59,234 nt of DNA from Candidatus Gastranaerophilales bacterium (lineage in GTDB: Bacteria > Cyanobacteriota > Vampirovibrionia > Gastranaerophilales > Gastranaerophilaceae): contig CALVHB010000033.1 of NCBI GenBank assembly GCA_944327275.1, positions 1 to 59,234 of the forward strand, written 5' to 3'. The notes under the pieces are model-generated. The model did no database searches. It was given only the letters and a program-made list of their open reading frames with translations, and was not told the DNA's origin. The position numbers were made by a program, and so were the translations under genes. Below, piece after piece: positions 8,872-16,882 of the stretch (its first letter is position 1; every line of letters starts with the position of its first letter).

Positions 8872-9683
8872 TTATTAAGAGTATTGAATGCTTCATTGAT
8901 GATTGCAGAGACATCAAATTGCTTTGCTGCAGGGTTATCTTCTGTAGAAAGCCATATGAGATATTCGATATTGCCTGATGGACCTTTAATTGATGAAAAT
9001 GTTAGTCCGTTTATACTATAAGCTAGACTTTTTGCGCATTCAATTACTCTTTCAATGACTTCTTTGTGTACATTTTTATCTCTTACGACTCCACCTTTTT
9101 CAACTTTTTCTTTCCCAGCTTCAAATTGAGGCTTAATAAGGCAAATCATTTCATGAAAATCAGTTTTTAACAACTGTTTAAGGTTTGGTAATACCTTTGT
9201 TAGAGAAATAAAAGAAAGGTCACTTACGAGTAAATCAGCGATTTCATCTTTTTTGTCATATATTTCTTCAAAAGAACAAATTTTTAAATTAGTCCTTTCA
9301 ATAGTTTTAACTCTTTTATCTGATCGAATTTTCCAGTCAATTTGGCCATATCCGACATCAACTGCATAGACAAATTTTGCTCCATTTTGTAAAAGACAGT
9401 CAGTGAAGCCTCCAGTAGAAGCTCCTGCATCAAAGCAGATTCTATCTTTTACATGAAAATTAAATGCATCCAGAGCCTTTTTTAGTTTAAATCCGCCTCT
9501 GGAGACGTATGGCATTGATTTAACAATGATATCGTATTCTTTTTGTGGGTTTATTTGAAATCCTGCTTTTGTTATGTATTCGTCATTAATTTTAACGTTT
9601 CCTGCTAAAATTGCAGCTGATGCTTTACTTTTGGTTTCAAAATAGCCTAAATCTGTCAAATATTTGTCTAATCTTTCTTTCAT
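8868..9683 (-). CDS. tlyA: TlyA family rRNA 2'-O-methyltransferase
   Basis: 271 aa. An N-terminal S4 RNA-binding domain (residues 1-60, MKERLDKYLTDLGY...AGNVKIN) precedes an FtsJ-like methyltransferase with the SAM-binding motif DAGASTGGFTDCLL. The YVSRGGFKLKKAL linker is typical of TlyA. Family members methylate cytidines in 16S and 23S rRNA; the hemolysin label sometimes used is historical. It is read towards polA, with a 4-base 3' overlap. A GATAAT box lies 8 bases before the ATG, suggesting a leaderless message. Confidence 0.93.
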   Translation of the reverse strand: MKERLDKYLTDLGYFETKSKASAAILAGNVKINDEYITKAGFQINPQKEYDIIVKSMPYVSRGGFKLKKALDAFNFHVKDRICFDAGASTGGFTDCLLQNGAKFVYAVDVGYGQIDWKIRSDKRVKTIERTNLKICSFEEIYDKKDEIADLLVSDLSFISLTKVLPNLKQLLKTDFHEMICLIKPQFEAGKEKVEKGGVVRDKNVHKEVIERVIECAKSLAYSINGLTFSSIKGPSGNIEYLIWLSTEDNPAAKQFDVSAIINEAFNTLNN

Positions 9684-9728
9684 AAGACAAGATTATCAGA
9701 TACAAAGACTAAAATCAATTTAATATTT

Positions 9729-10424
9729 TTACCAAGGATAGTCACTTTTAATTTGCCAGCTGTCTTGTTCTATTAATTTCCCGCAGTAGTTTCCTCTTAT
9801 TTCACAGTTATAAAGATTTTGATTTCTATCACTATTGCCCCAAAGATTAACTTTTTGTGTACTAGGTTCAAGGCTTAACCCAAATATGTCTCTCCCGAGC
9901 TTATTAGGCTTAGAATCTCCATTAATATCTATATACATTCTTAAATTTTGATATATATTTACTCCGCTTGAATTTGTAGAATGGTCAATGAAAAACATAA
10001 CTCTTGTACCATCTGCAAGATAGATAAGGTATGCTCCATAAGTTCTGCTTCCAAAGCCTAATGTTGAACCGTCTTGGTGAATTCCGTCAGGAGAGGTTCT
10101 ACATTCTGTAAATCCGCAATCCTTAGTTAGTTTTAAGTATGGAATTATATATGTATTCAATATTTTTGAGGTTCTATCTCGTATTGCAGAATTGTCAGTT
10201 TCTTCAGGACCAAGTCCCCATTCTGAAAAATCTCCGTTATCAGATACTGATCTTGTAAGTGCTTGGCTTATAGTAGAATATGATTTTTTTAGTCTTTCTA
10301 CTGTCTGTTTTTTTTGATAATTTTGAATAATTGAAGGCATAGTAATCGCAGCAACCACACCTATTATCCCAAGTGTGATTAATACTTCTGCCAGAGTGAA
10401 TGCTTTCTTGTTGGAATGTTGCAT
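9729..10424 (-). CDS. type IV pilin-like / pseudopilin protein
   Basis: 231 aa. The N-terminus NKKAFTLAEVLITLGIIGVVAAITMP is the prepilin signature: a basic leader, cleavage before F, glutamate at mature position 5 and a hydrophobic helix. It would be processed by a prepilin peptidase and held in the inner membrane or a pilus. The C-terminal head contains cysteines (CGFTEC) and the segment INGDSKPNKLGRDIFG shared with the other pilin-like genes here; it ends SWQIKSDYPW. The annotated ATG has a TATAAT box 6 bases upstream and only a distant AAGG. A second reading frame with a strong ribosome site starts at 10531 and runs through a 10-G tract towards this gene (see the separate entries). Confidence 0.85.
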   Translation of the reverse strand: MQHSNKKAFTLAEVLITLGIIGVVAAITMPSIIQNYQKKQTVERLKKSYSTISQALTRSVSDNGDFSEWGLGPEETDNSAIRDRTSKILNTYIIPYLKLTKDCGFTECRTSPDGIHQDGSTLGFGSRTYGAYLIYLADGTRVMFFIDHSTNSSGVNIYQNLRMYIDINGDSKPNKLGRDIFGLSLEPSTQKVNLWGNSDRNQNLYNCEIRGNYCGKLIEQDSWQIKSDYPW

Positions 10425-10430
10425 ATCACA

Positions 10431-10459
10431 ATTATACCTTATATTTTCACTAAAGTAAA
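10431..10459 (-). promoter_or_regulatory. promoter immediately upstream of the pilin-like gene
   Basis: On the minus strand TTTACT (10459-10454), a 17-base spacer and TATAAT (10436-10431) lie 6 bases before the ATG at 10424. Transcripts from it would be leaderless. Confidence 0.55.
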
Positions 10460-10477
10460 TCCTTCTTCTAAAAATTC

Positions 10478-10531
10478 CTATGTAATAAGGCTTTTCGGGG
10501 GGGGGGCAATTCTGAAAGCTTCTTGTACCAT
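10478..10531 (-). other. short upstream reading frame containing a G/C homopolymer, out of frame with the pilin-like gene
   Basis: ATG at 10531 is preceded by AAGGAGAG at ideal spacing. With the 10-base tract seen here the frame is 17 codons long (begins MVQEAFRIAPPP) and ends at TAG 10478. If the tract had 11 or 8 bases, the frame would stay open and join the pilin-like gene in frame, adding about 36 residues before its first methionine. Whether it is translated is unknown. Confidence 0.45.
10497..10506. repeat. poly-G tract, 10 bases
   Basis: Ten consecutive G on the plus strand in an otherwise AT-rich intergenic region. Such tracts change length by slipped-strand mispairing and are known contingency elements in other bacteria. 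Confidence 0.9.
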
Positions 10532-10598
10532 AGTTTGTCTCTCCTTATAGTGTGTATCACTCAAACAATTATTTAGCATGTTTTTATTTTTGTCAAGG

Positions 10599-11357
10599 TT
10601 ATGACAAGTTGAAGATTTTTTCAGCGTTTTGATTTGTTATATTATTTACTTCTTCAAAGGAAATATTTTTTATTTTTGCAATTTCTTCCGCAACATATTT
10701 TACATATGCTGGTTGATTTTCTTTCCCTCGGAATGGCACCGGAGTTAGGTATGGAGCATCAGTTTCCAATATGATTTTGTCAAGGGAAATTTCTTTTACT
10801 ACTTCTTTCATTTTAATCGCATTTTTAAATGTAACTACTCCTCCAATACCAAGATAAAATCCTTTTTTTATGCATTCTTTTGCAAATTCTACACTTCCAG
10901 AAAAGCAGTGCATAATAACTTGTGAATTTTTATTATATTCTTCAAGTATATCAAAAGTATCCTTATGAGCATCTCTGTCATGGATATCTATTGGTAATTC
11001 CAGTTCATTAGCGAGTTTTATTTGTTTTATAAAAATTTCTTTTTGCAAATCATTAAAACTTTTATCCCAGTAATAATCCAGTCCAATTTCTCCTATTGCA
11101 ACAATTTTTTTATTGTCAGATAATTTTTTTATTTTATCTATTAGCGAATCATTCCAACTTTTGGCTTCTGTAGGATGAACTCCCAGCATTCCATATACAT
11201 TATCATGTTTATCTATAAGTTTTATAACTTCATCAAAATCTTTAGGATACGCAGAGGGTACGATTATCTTATTAACTCCATTTTCTTTTGCATTTGCAAT
11301 CACATCTTCTAAAGAAAATGTTTCTATCATATTAATATGTGAGTGTGTATCTATCAT
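10599..11357 (-). CDS. tatD: TatD family metal-dependent deoxyribonuclease
   Basis: 252 aa. Metal ligands of the TatD/YcfH TIM barrel are present: H5 and H7 in DTHSHIN, E in AIGEIGLDYYW, H in PIDIHDRDA, H in MHCFSGS, D in LETDAPYLTP. The family hydrolyses DNA 3' ends and acts in DNA repair or turnover; some members act on other substrates. A TATAAT box lies 7 bases before the ATG with TGG in front (extended -10), and there is no ribosome site, so the message is probably leaderless. It is divergent from the gatD-like gene. Confidence 0.92.
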   Translation of the reverse strand: MIDTHSHINMIETFSLEDVIANAKENGVNKIIVPSAYPKDFDEVIKLIDKHDNVYGMLGVHPTEAKSWNDSLIDKIKKLSDNKKIVAIGEIGLDYYWDKSFNDLQKEIFIKQIKLANELELPIDIHDRDAHKDTFDILEEYNKNSQVIMHCFSGSVEFAKECIKKGFYLGIGGVVTFKNAIKMKEVVKEISLDKIILETDAPYLTPVPFRGKENQPAYVKYVAEEIAKIKNISFEEVNNITNQNAEKIFNLS

Positions 11358-11364
11358 ATTTTTA

Positions 11365-11396
11365 ATTATACCACGATTCTAAATATGTGATATAAT
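11365..11396. promoter_or_regulatory. divergent -10 boxes for tatD (minus) and gatD-like (plus)
   Basis: Minus-strand TATAAT at 11370-11365 lies 7 bases before the tatD ATG; plus-strand TATAAT at 11391-11396 lies 9 bases before the gatD-like ATG. Each is preceded by TGn (extended -10). Clear -35 boxes are not seen, and neither gene has a Shine-Dalgarno sequence. Confidence 0.55.
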
Positions 11397-11405
11397 TGAA
11401 TAAGC

Positions 11406-12140
11406 ATGAAAGAGAGTGATTTAAAAATATCAATAGCCCATTTGTATCCCAAGCAGTTAAATTTATACGGGGATATGGGGAATATTATTGCATTGACTAA
11501 GCGTTGTGAATGGCGAGGGATTTCCGTTGAATATGATGAAATTGGAATTGGAGATCCTTTAAGAGAACATGATTTCTATTTCATCGGAGGTGGACAGGAC
11601 AAACAACAACAAGAAGTAGCTGGTGAATTATATAAAAACAGGAGTTTTTATCTTGATGAACGTGATAAGAATGCTGTGTTTTTAGGTATTTGTGGAGGCT
11701 ACCAACTATTTGGTCACTATTATCAACCCTTTGATGGCGATAAGTTGTTAGGACTAAGTTTAATGGATGCTTATACTGTTGCCGGTAAAAAAAGGTTTAT
11801 TGGTAATGTTTCAATAAAAACAGATTTTTTGTCTCCAGAAACACTTGTCGGTTTTGAAAATCATAGTGGACTAACATATTTGCAAGGGGATACACTTCCG
11901 TTAGGAAAAGTTATTGTAGGTAATGGCAATAATGGAACTGATTCCTATGAAGGTGGTCGATATAAGAATGTTTTTGGAACATATCTTCATGGATCTTTGT
12001 TGCCTAAAAATCCTCATTTTGCTGATTTCTTGTTGGAGTTAGCTTTGGAAAAACGCTATAATGATAAAATAAAACTCTCAAAAATTGATGATGATATTGA
12101 GTTAAAAACACATTACTCTTTAGTAGGTAAAGCGTATTAA
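11406..12140 (+). CDS. gatD: GatD-like glutamine amidotransferase (CobQ/CobB-type class I)
   Basis: 244 aa. The protein opens with ISIAHLYPKQLNLYGDMGN, the hallmark of GatD. It has the nucleophile cysteine in FLGICGGYQ and the histidine in GTYLHGSLLPKNP. GatD supplies ammonia to MurT, which amidates D-glutamate in lipid II. MurT is normally the neighbouring gene, but here the next gene is a GtrA-like membrane protein, so murT is either elsewhere or the partner is different. The stop codon shares one base with the next start (TAATG), indicating coupled translation. Confidence 0.8.
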   Translation: MKESDLKISIAHLYPKQLNLYGDMGNIIALTKRCEWRGISVEYDEIGIGDPLREHDFYFIGGGQDKQQQEVAGELYKNRSFYLDERDKNAVFLGICGGYQLFGHYYQPFDGDKLLGLSLMDAYTVAGKKRFIGNVSIKTDFLSPETLVGFENHSGLTYLQGDTLPLGKVIVGNGNNGTDSYEGGRYKNVFGTYLHGSLLPKNPHFADFLLELALEKRYNDKIKLSKIDDDIELKTHYSLVGKAY

Positions 12141-12568
12141 TGAATAAGACATTGATATTAAAATTGTATAATAAGTGGTGTAGTATTCCTGATAAAGTTA
12201 GATTCTTACTTGTCGGAGGATATAATGCTGCATTTTCATATATAATTTTTGCTATTGCAGTATTCTTGATTGGACACCAATACTACCAAGTATGTGTGGC
12301 TTTACAATGGGCAATTTCATCTGTATTTTCTTTTGTTAATCAAAAATTGTTTGTTTTTTGTACAAAAGGTAATTGGTTAAAAGAATATTTTAAATGCTGT
12401 ACTACATGGCTAATCAGTTACTTGTGTAATGCTCTTATTTTGGAATTTATTGTAAGATATGTGACTAGAAATGTTTATATTGGGCAGTTTGTATCAATTT
12501 TTATGGCATCAGTGATTACTTATATTCTTTTCAAACATTTTGCTTTTAAACATCATGAAAGAGCTTAA
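12140..12568 (+). CDS. GtrA-like membrane protein
   Basis: 142 aa with four predicted transmembrane helices. The first helix region FLLVGGYNAAFSYIIFA and the final TYILFKHFAFKH are typical of GtrA/DPMS1 family proteins, thought to move or position polyprenyl-phosphate sugars across the membrane during cell surface polysaccharide glycosylation. Its coupling to a peptidoglycan amidotransferase-like gene suggests an envelope role. It starts in the stop codon of that gene. Confidence 0.8.
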   Translation: MNKTLILKLYNKWCSIPDKVRFLLVGGYNAAFSYIIFAIAVFLIGHQYYQVCVALQWAISSVFSFVNQKLFVFCTKGNWLKEYFKCCTTWLISYLCNALILEFIVRYVTRNVYIGQFVSIFMASVITYILFKHFAFKHHERA

Positions 12569-13297
12569 TTATTTAAAATTTTCGCCAAAATATCCGGTTA
12601 TAAATTTGAATTTATTTATTGCATCTTCAAAACTAAGTTGCATTTCAGAAGTTTTTCTATGATCGTACACTGTTATAATTTTTTTTGCGGGACCAACATC
12701 GTTTATTGTATAACAGTGCCAAGAATTTAATTTCCCTATAGAACGAGCTCCCGTCCCAAAGATAAATGCAGAATCTTTATCTCGTGCTATTTTGGTCAAT
12801 ATTTCTAATACCTCTGACTTTTTCTTTTTAAGAGTCATTCTAATTCCCGATTCATTTATTGCTATGGGTTTTATTCCTGTAAACATTTCTAGAAATCTTG
12901 ACGGTCTGTTATATTCAAAACTTTCGTCACATCTTACTAACCTGTTGAAAAATGATTTCTTAAGAGGATGTCGTTTAATCATTTTATTCATAGCTACTTC
13001 AATTGCTTTAATAAGTGGATTGTGAGGAACTTCAATTTTTATAGGGTTCACAAATTGATCTACAAGAATAAGATTATCCATTTCTTTTTGTGATACAAAG
13101 TAGTCTTCAGAATTTCCATTTATATTTTTGAAGTTTATTTTAAAATTGTCAGCATCTCTCAAAATATTATTTTGCAAGATCCGTGTGCCTTTTTTAGATT
13201 GGCTTAGAGCACTTATTGTTGAAACAAGATAGCAATCGCAAAAATGTTGCTTTGCTGTCCCAAGAGTTGCTATTTCTTTTAAAGATATCGGCTTCAT
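12569..13297 (-). CDS. putative calpain-like (papain-fold) cysteine protease
   Basis: 242 aa, no signal peptide, no close family recognised with certainty. Near the N-terminus GTAKQHFCDCYLVSTISALS resembles the calpain active-site segment (Q-x-x-x-G-D-C-W-L-L-x-A-x-x-A). Near the C-terminus SWHCYTINDV followed by ITVYDHRK and LSFEDAINKF resembles the calpain histidine (GHAYSV) and the Asn-Pro-Trp region, with Asp-His in place of Asn-Pro. The order and spacing of Cys, His and an acidic or amide residue fit a papain-like fold. Function could be intracellular proteolysis or an effector-like role. Its 5' site CTTGAAAG is a modest ribosome site. Its 3' end faces gtrA with no gap. Confidence 0.45.
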   Translation of the reverse strand: MKPISLKEIATLGTAKQHFCDCYLVSTISALSQSKKGTRILQNNILRDADNFKINFKNINGNSEDYFVSQKEMDNLILVDQFVNPIKIEVPHNPLIKAIEVAMNKMIKRHPLKKSFFNRLVRCDESFEYNRPSRFLEMFTGIKPIAINESGIRMTLKKKKSEVLEILTKIARDKDSAFIFGTGARSIGKLNSWHCYTINDVGPAKKIITVYDHRKTSEMQLSFEDAINKFKFITGYFGENFK

Positions 13298-13343
13298 ATT
13301 TCTTTCAAGGTTTGTAAATGTATATTTTTGCTATTTTTAATGT

Positions 13344-13371
13344 AAAAGCGGTTAATTATTTAACCGCTTTT
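13344..13371 (-). terminator. terminator spanning the proS stop codon
   Basis: A 12-base stem, AAAAGCGGTTAA (13344-13355) with TTAACCGCTTTT (13360-13371), encloses a 4-base loop. On the minus strand it ends in TTTT. The proS stop codon lies in the loop region. Confidence 0.85.
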
Positions 13372-15089
13372 ATGATATTAATAAGTTTTTGAGTAGCTTC
13401 ATCCGGTGTTAATTTTTCAATATCACCAGTTTCTCGTGTTTTGTATTCTACGAAACCATCATTAATAGTTTTTCCAACTGTAACTCTAAATGGGAAACCT
13501 ATTAAATCGGCATCTTTAAATTTTACACCTGCTCTTTCATCTCGATCATCAAATACTACTTCTACTCCAGCAGCTTGAAGATCTTTGTACATTTTTTCAG
13601 CTACTTTCATTTGTAATTCATCTTTGATATTAACAGGTACAATTACAACGTGATAAGGTGCAATTGCAATAGGCCATTTGATTCCGTGCTCGTCATAATG
13701 AGCTTCTACAGCAGCTGCTGCTGTTCTTGATATACCTATTCCATAGCATCCCATCACATAAGGATGTGTTTTCCCGTTTATATCAGTGTATACAGCATTC
13801 ATAGGTTTTGAATATTTTGTTCCGAGCTTGAATATATTACCAACTTCAATACCTTTAGTTACTGATAGAGGTTTACCGCATTGAGGACAAAGTTCTCCGC
13901 GTTGAACAAGTCTTATATCTGCATATTCAAATTCTGATTCTAAATCAGAAATATTAGCTCCTACCATATGTTTGTCTGTTTGATTTATACCAACGACGAA
14001 ATTTTTCATGCTGCGTACCGTTTCATCCGCAATTATTGGAATATTTTTCATTCCCTTTGGACCAATAAAACCTGGAATTGCATCAAAGCCATTATTTGCC
14101 ATTAATTCAGCAATTTCGGCACTTGAAGCAATTCTAATGTCTATTCCTCCTATGGCATTCATAAGTTTTGTTTCTTCAACAGCCTTATCAGCTCTTATTA
14201 GTGCGATTACAGGTTTCTTATCAACTATGTATACCAATGATTTTAAAATAAGTGTATCCGGTATGTTTAAGAATTTGCTAAGTTCTTCAATAGAATGAGT
14301 ATTTGGTGTATCTATTATTTTAGTTTCATTAAAATATTCTTTACCATCTACTAAAGCTTCTGGTAAATTAGATACTGCGTGATTGGAATTTGCTGAATAA
14401 TCACAGCAGTTGCAATAAAATACATCATTTTCACCGGCATCGGTATCTGTAATTACCATAAATTCATGGGAAACACTTCCTCCGATAGCTCCAGAGTCTG
14501 ATTGAACCATTTTAGTTTCAAGTCCGCATCTTTCAAATATCTTTTTATAAGCTTGTGCCATATTCTCATATTCTCTATCAAGCCCAGCTTCATCAACATC
14601 AAAGCTGTATGCGTCTTTCATAATAAACTCACGGCCTCTTAATAGTCCATAACGAGGTCTTACTTCATCGCGGAACTTTGATTGAATTTGGTATAAATTT
14701 ACAGGAAGTTGTTTATATGATTTCAAACCATCTCTGGCTATTGAAGTAATAATTTCTTCATGAGTAGGTCCAAGACACATTTCTCTGTCGTGTCTGTCCT
14801 TTAGTCGCATTAACTCTCTGCCGTAAACTTCCCATCTACCTGATTCTTCCCACAGCTCTTTTGGTTGAACAAAAGGCATCAGCAATTCTTGAGCACCGGC
14901 ATTATCCATTTCTTCTCTAACGATATTTTCAATTTTTTTCAAAACTCTCCACATTAGTGGTAAATAATTGTATACTCCTGAGGTAAGTTTTCTAATATAT
15001 CCAGCTCTAGCAAGCATTTTATGAGAAACAACTTCTGCATCAGAAGGAAACTCTCTCAGTGTTTGTACAAATAATTTTGACATTTTCAT
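13356..15089 (-). CDS. proS: prolyl-tRNA synthetase (bacterial type)
   Basis: 577 aa, the length of the bacterial form with an inserted editing domain. Class II motifs are visible: motif 2 region QIQSKFRDEVRPRYGLLRGREFIMKDAYSF (in part), the GPTHEE segment, and the motif 3 region VMGCYGIGISRTAAAAVE. The editing (INS) domain occupies about residues 230-390. It charges tRNA-Pro. GAGGAAT precedes the ATG. There is no T-box leader in the short 52-base gap upstream. Confidence 0.97.
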   Translation of the reverse strand: MKMSKLFVQTLREFPSDAEVVSHKMLARAGYIRKLTSGVYNYLPLMWRVLKKIENIVREEMDNAGAQELLMPFVQPKELWEESGRWEVYGRELMRLKDRHDREMCLGPTHEEIITSIARDGLKSYKQLPVNLYQIQSKFRDEVRPRYGLLRGREFIMKDAYSFDVDEAGLDREYENMAQAYKKIFERCGLETKMVQSDSGAIGGSVSHEFMVITDTDAGENDVFYCNCCDYSANSNHAVSNLPEALVDGKEYFNETKIIDTPNTHSIEELSKFLNIPDTLILKSLVYIVDKKPVIALIRADKAVEETKLMNAIGGIDIRIASSAEIAELMANNGFDAIPGFIGPKGMKNIPIIADETVRSMKNFVVGINQTDKHMVGANISDLESEFEYADIRLVQRGELCPQCGKPLSVTKGIEVGNIFKLGTKYSKPMNAVYTDINGKTHPYVMGCYGIGISRTAAAAVEAHYDEHGIKWPIAIAPYHVVIVPVNIKDELQMKVAEKMYKDLQAAGVEVVFDDRDERAGVKFKDADLIGFPFRVTVGKTINDGFVEYKTRETGDIEKLTPDEATQKLINIIKAVK

Positions 15090-15141
15090 AAGCTTATTCC
15101 TCTCATAGATATTTTATGATTTTATTTTATCATAAAAAAAA

Positions 15142-16068
15142 TTATGAAAGAAAGCTATCAAGCTCTTTTTTTACAAGTTTTGGAGATACTGAAAGTGTAC
15201 TATTGAATTTTAGAGCTTTATTCATTGATTTTACGTAGTCTGCTCTTGCGTTTGCCATTTTTTGGATTTGAGCAAGAATGTAATATAGGTCTCCATTTTC
15301 TCCACAGTGATTTACGGCTTTTTCTATTACCATTTGTGCTTCTCTTAGAAAATTGTTTTTAACCAGTATTTTTGCATATATTTTGTAAGCTTCAATATCT
15401 TTAGGATTAAGCTCTATAGTTTTCTCAAGGTTTTCTTCTGCAGCTTCAAAATTGCCTTCATCAAAATCTATAGCAGCCAAATTATAGTATGCCCAGCTGT
15501 AATCAGGTGAAAGCTCCAAAACTTTTTTAAATTTTTCTTTTGCGTCTTGATTATTTCCTTGATTTTTAAATATATTTCCCAAGTAAAAATGGGCATATAT
15601 ATCCTCATCATTAATTTCAACGGTCCTTTGAAAATAATACTTAGCTCCATCTAGTTTTCCTTGTTTGAAGTAGCATAAGCCTATTGAAAAATATGAGTTT
15701 GAATCATTGTTGTCTTTATCAAGTACGTTTTCAAAACAATCAATTGCCTGTTCATATTTTTGCATATCAAGATATACTAGACCTAAATTGTATTGAGAAT
15801 CAATATCGTCCGGAGTTATAGAAATAGCTTTTGTATAAGCATTTTCAGCTTTAGGGAGTTCTTTTAATTTTTCATAGCATATCCCGATGTTATAAAACAA
15901 AGCGCTATCATCTTCAAAAATTTTTGAAAGGTATAAGAAATGTTGTAAAGCCTCTTTTGTATAACCATTTTCCAGAAGCAAAACCCCAAGACTTCTTCTT
16001 GTTTGGAAATCGGTGGGATCATCTTTCAAAATATTTTGTAATTCTTCAATTTGTTCAATTTTTGACAT
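15142..16068 (-). CDS. tetratricopeptide repeat protein
   Basis: 308 aa made of about seven or eight TPR units of 34 residues, for example units with ALFYNIGICYEKLKELPKAE and SQYNLGLVYLDMQKYEQAID. There is no signal peptide or enzymatic domain, so it is probably a cytoplasmic scaffold for protein-protein contacts. The partner is unknown. It has the best leaderless promoter in the window, directly before the ATG. Confidence 0.88.
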   Translation of the reverse strand: MSKIEQIEELQNILKDDPTDFQTRRSLGVLLLENGYTKEALQHFLYLSKIFEDDSALFYNIGICYEKLKELPKAENAYTKAISITPDDIDSQYNLGLVYLDMQKYEQAIDCFENVLDKDNNDSNSYFSIGLCYFKQGKLDGAKYYFQRTVEINDEDIYAHFYLGNIFKNQGNNQDAKEKFKKVLELSPDYSWAYYNLAAIDFDEGNFEAAEENLEKTIELNPKDIEAYKIYAKILVKNNFLREAQMVIEKAVNHCGENGDLYYILAQIQKMANARADYVKSMNKALKFNSTLSVSPKLVKKELDSFLS

Positions 16069-16074
16069 GATTAA

Positions 16075-16103
16075 AGTATACGATTTTATAAAATATATTG
16101 CAA
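16075..16103 (-). promoter_or_regulatory. leaderless promoter of the TPR gene
   Basis: On the minus strand TTGCAA (16103-16098), a 17-base spacer, TATACT (16080-16075), then 6 bases to the ATG at 16068. Good hexamers, ideal spacing and no ribosome site. Confidence 0.7.
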
Positions 16104-16151
16104 AATTGTTAAAAGTTTTATAGAATAGTTAGAAAAAAAGGAGAGTTTTAT

Positions 16152-16826
16152 ATGAAATTTTTATCAATAATATTGTCGCTGTTTTTGTTTGCTCAAACAG
16201 TTTCTGCTGCACCTTTTAATGCAAATGCAAAAACAAAAAGGATTCCTGCAGGTACTAAGTTTTCATTACAGTTAATGAATCCGGTATCAACTTCTTCAGG
16301 GCTAAGCGGAGCTGAATTTACTGCTATTTTAATGAATGATAAAACTGATGACAGTGATGTTATTTTGCCTATGGGGTCTTTGGTTAGAGGTACTATTAAG
16401 AGAATTGAACCACCAAAAAGAATGTCAAAGGGTGCTGTCTTATATTTAGACTTTGACCATGTTGTAACTCCTACAGGCAGACAATTGCCTTTGTCTTTCT
16501 CAATAACTGGCAGATCTGACATAACCTATGACGGTGGAATTGCAGCTTCAAGAGGATATAAAGAAGCATTGATTGAAAATTGGGAAAATACTAAAGATAT
16601 TACTTCAAACGCTACTGAATGGGGTGGTGAAGTATTTGATGATGTTATTGTAGCTGACCAATTGATGACTGGTATATGTGCTGTCGGTGGCGCGATTGGA
16701 GGCGGTGCTTATTATATTTATGACGGCATTGCTGATATGATTAGAAAAGGTAAAGATGTTTATCTCCGTAAAGGCGATGTTATAGATGTTATTCTTGTAG
16801 ATCCTGTTGATGTACCTGTAATATAG
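16152..16826 (+). CDS. secreted protein of unknown function with a beta-rich domain
   Basis: 224 aa. Residues 1-19 are a signal peptide ending VSA-A, so the protein is exported. The mature region IPAGTKFSLQLMNPVSTSSG, the Gly-Ser-x-x-x-Gly turn MGSLVRGTIKRI and the C-terminal LRKGDVIDVILVDPVDVPVI look like a small beta-barrel of the kind seen in surface or secretion-system proteins, but no family is assigned. A glycine-rich hydrophobic segment (ICAVGGAIGGGAYYIYDGI) near residue 180 may enter a membrane. AAGGAGAG lies just upstream of the ATG. A shared terminator separates it from the convergent cyclase gene. Confidence 0.75.
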   Translation: MKFLSIILSLFLFAQTVSAAPFNANAKTKRIPAGTKFSLQLMNPVSTSSGLSGAEFTAILMNDKTDDSDVILPMGSLVRGTIKRIEPPKRMSKGAVLYLDFDHVVTPTGRQLPLSFSITGRSDITYDGGIAASRGYKEALIENWENTKDITSNATEWGGEVFDDVIVADQLMTGICAVGGAIGGGAYYIYDGIADMIRKGKDVYLRKGDVIDVILVDPVDVPVI

Positions 16827-16839
16827 AAATCAATTTTTC

Positions 16840-16882
16840 AAAAAAAAAAAGACTGCATTTATATTTGCAGTCTTTTTTTTTA
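16840..16882. terminator. bidirectional terminator
   Basis: GACTGCA (16851-16857) pairs with TGCAGTC (16866-16872), flanked by an A run on the left and a T run on the right, so it can end transcription of both convergent genes. Confidence 0.92.

Noticed and set aside
14008..14298. Open frame opposite proS
   Set aside because: A shadow of the conserved proS gene; no start signal.
15096..15141. Possible T-box or leader control of proS
   Set aside because: The gap upstream is only 52 bases, too short for a T-box; only a ribosome site is seen.
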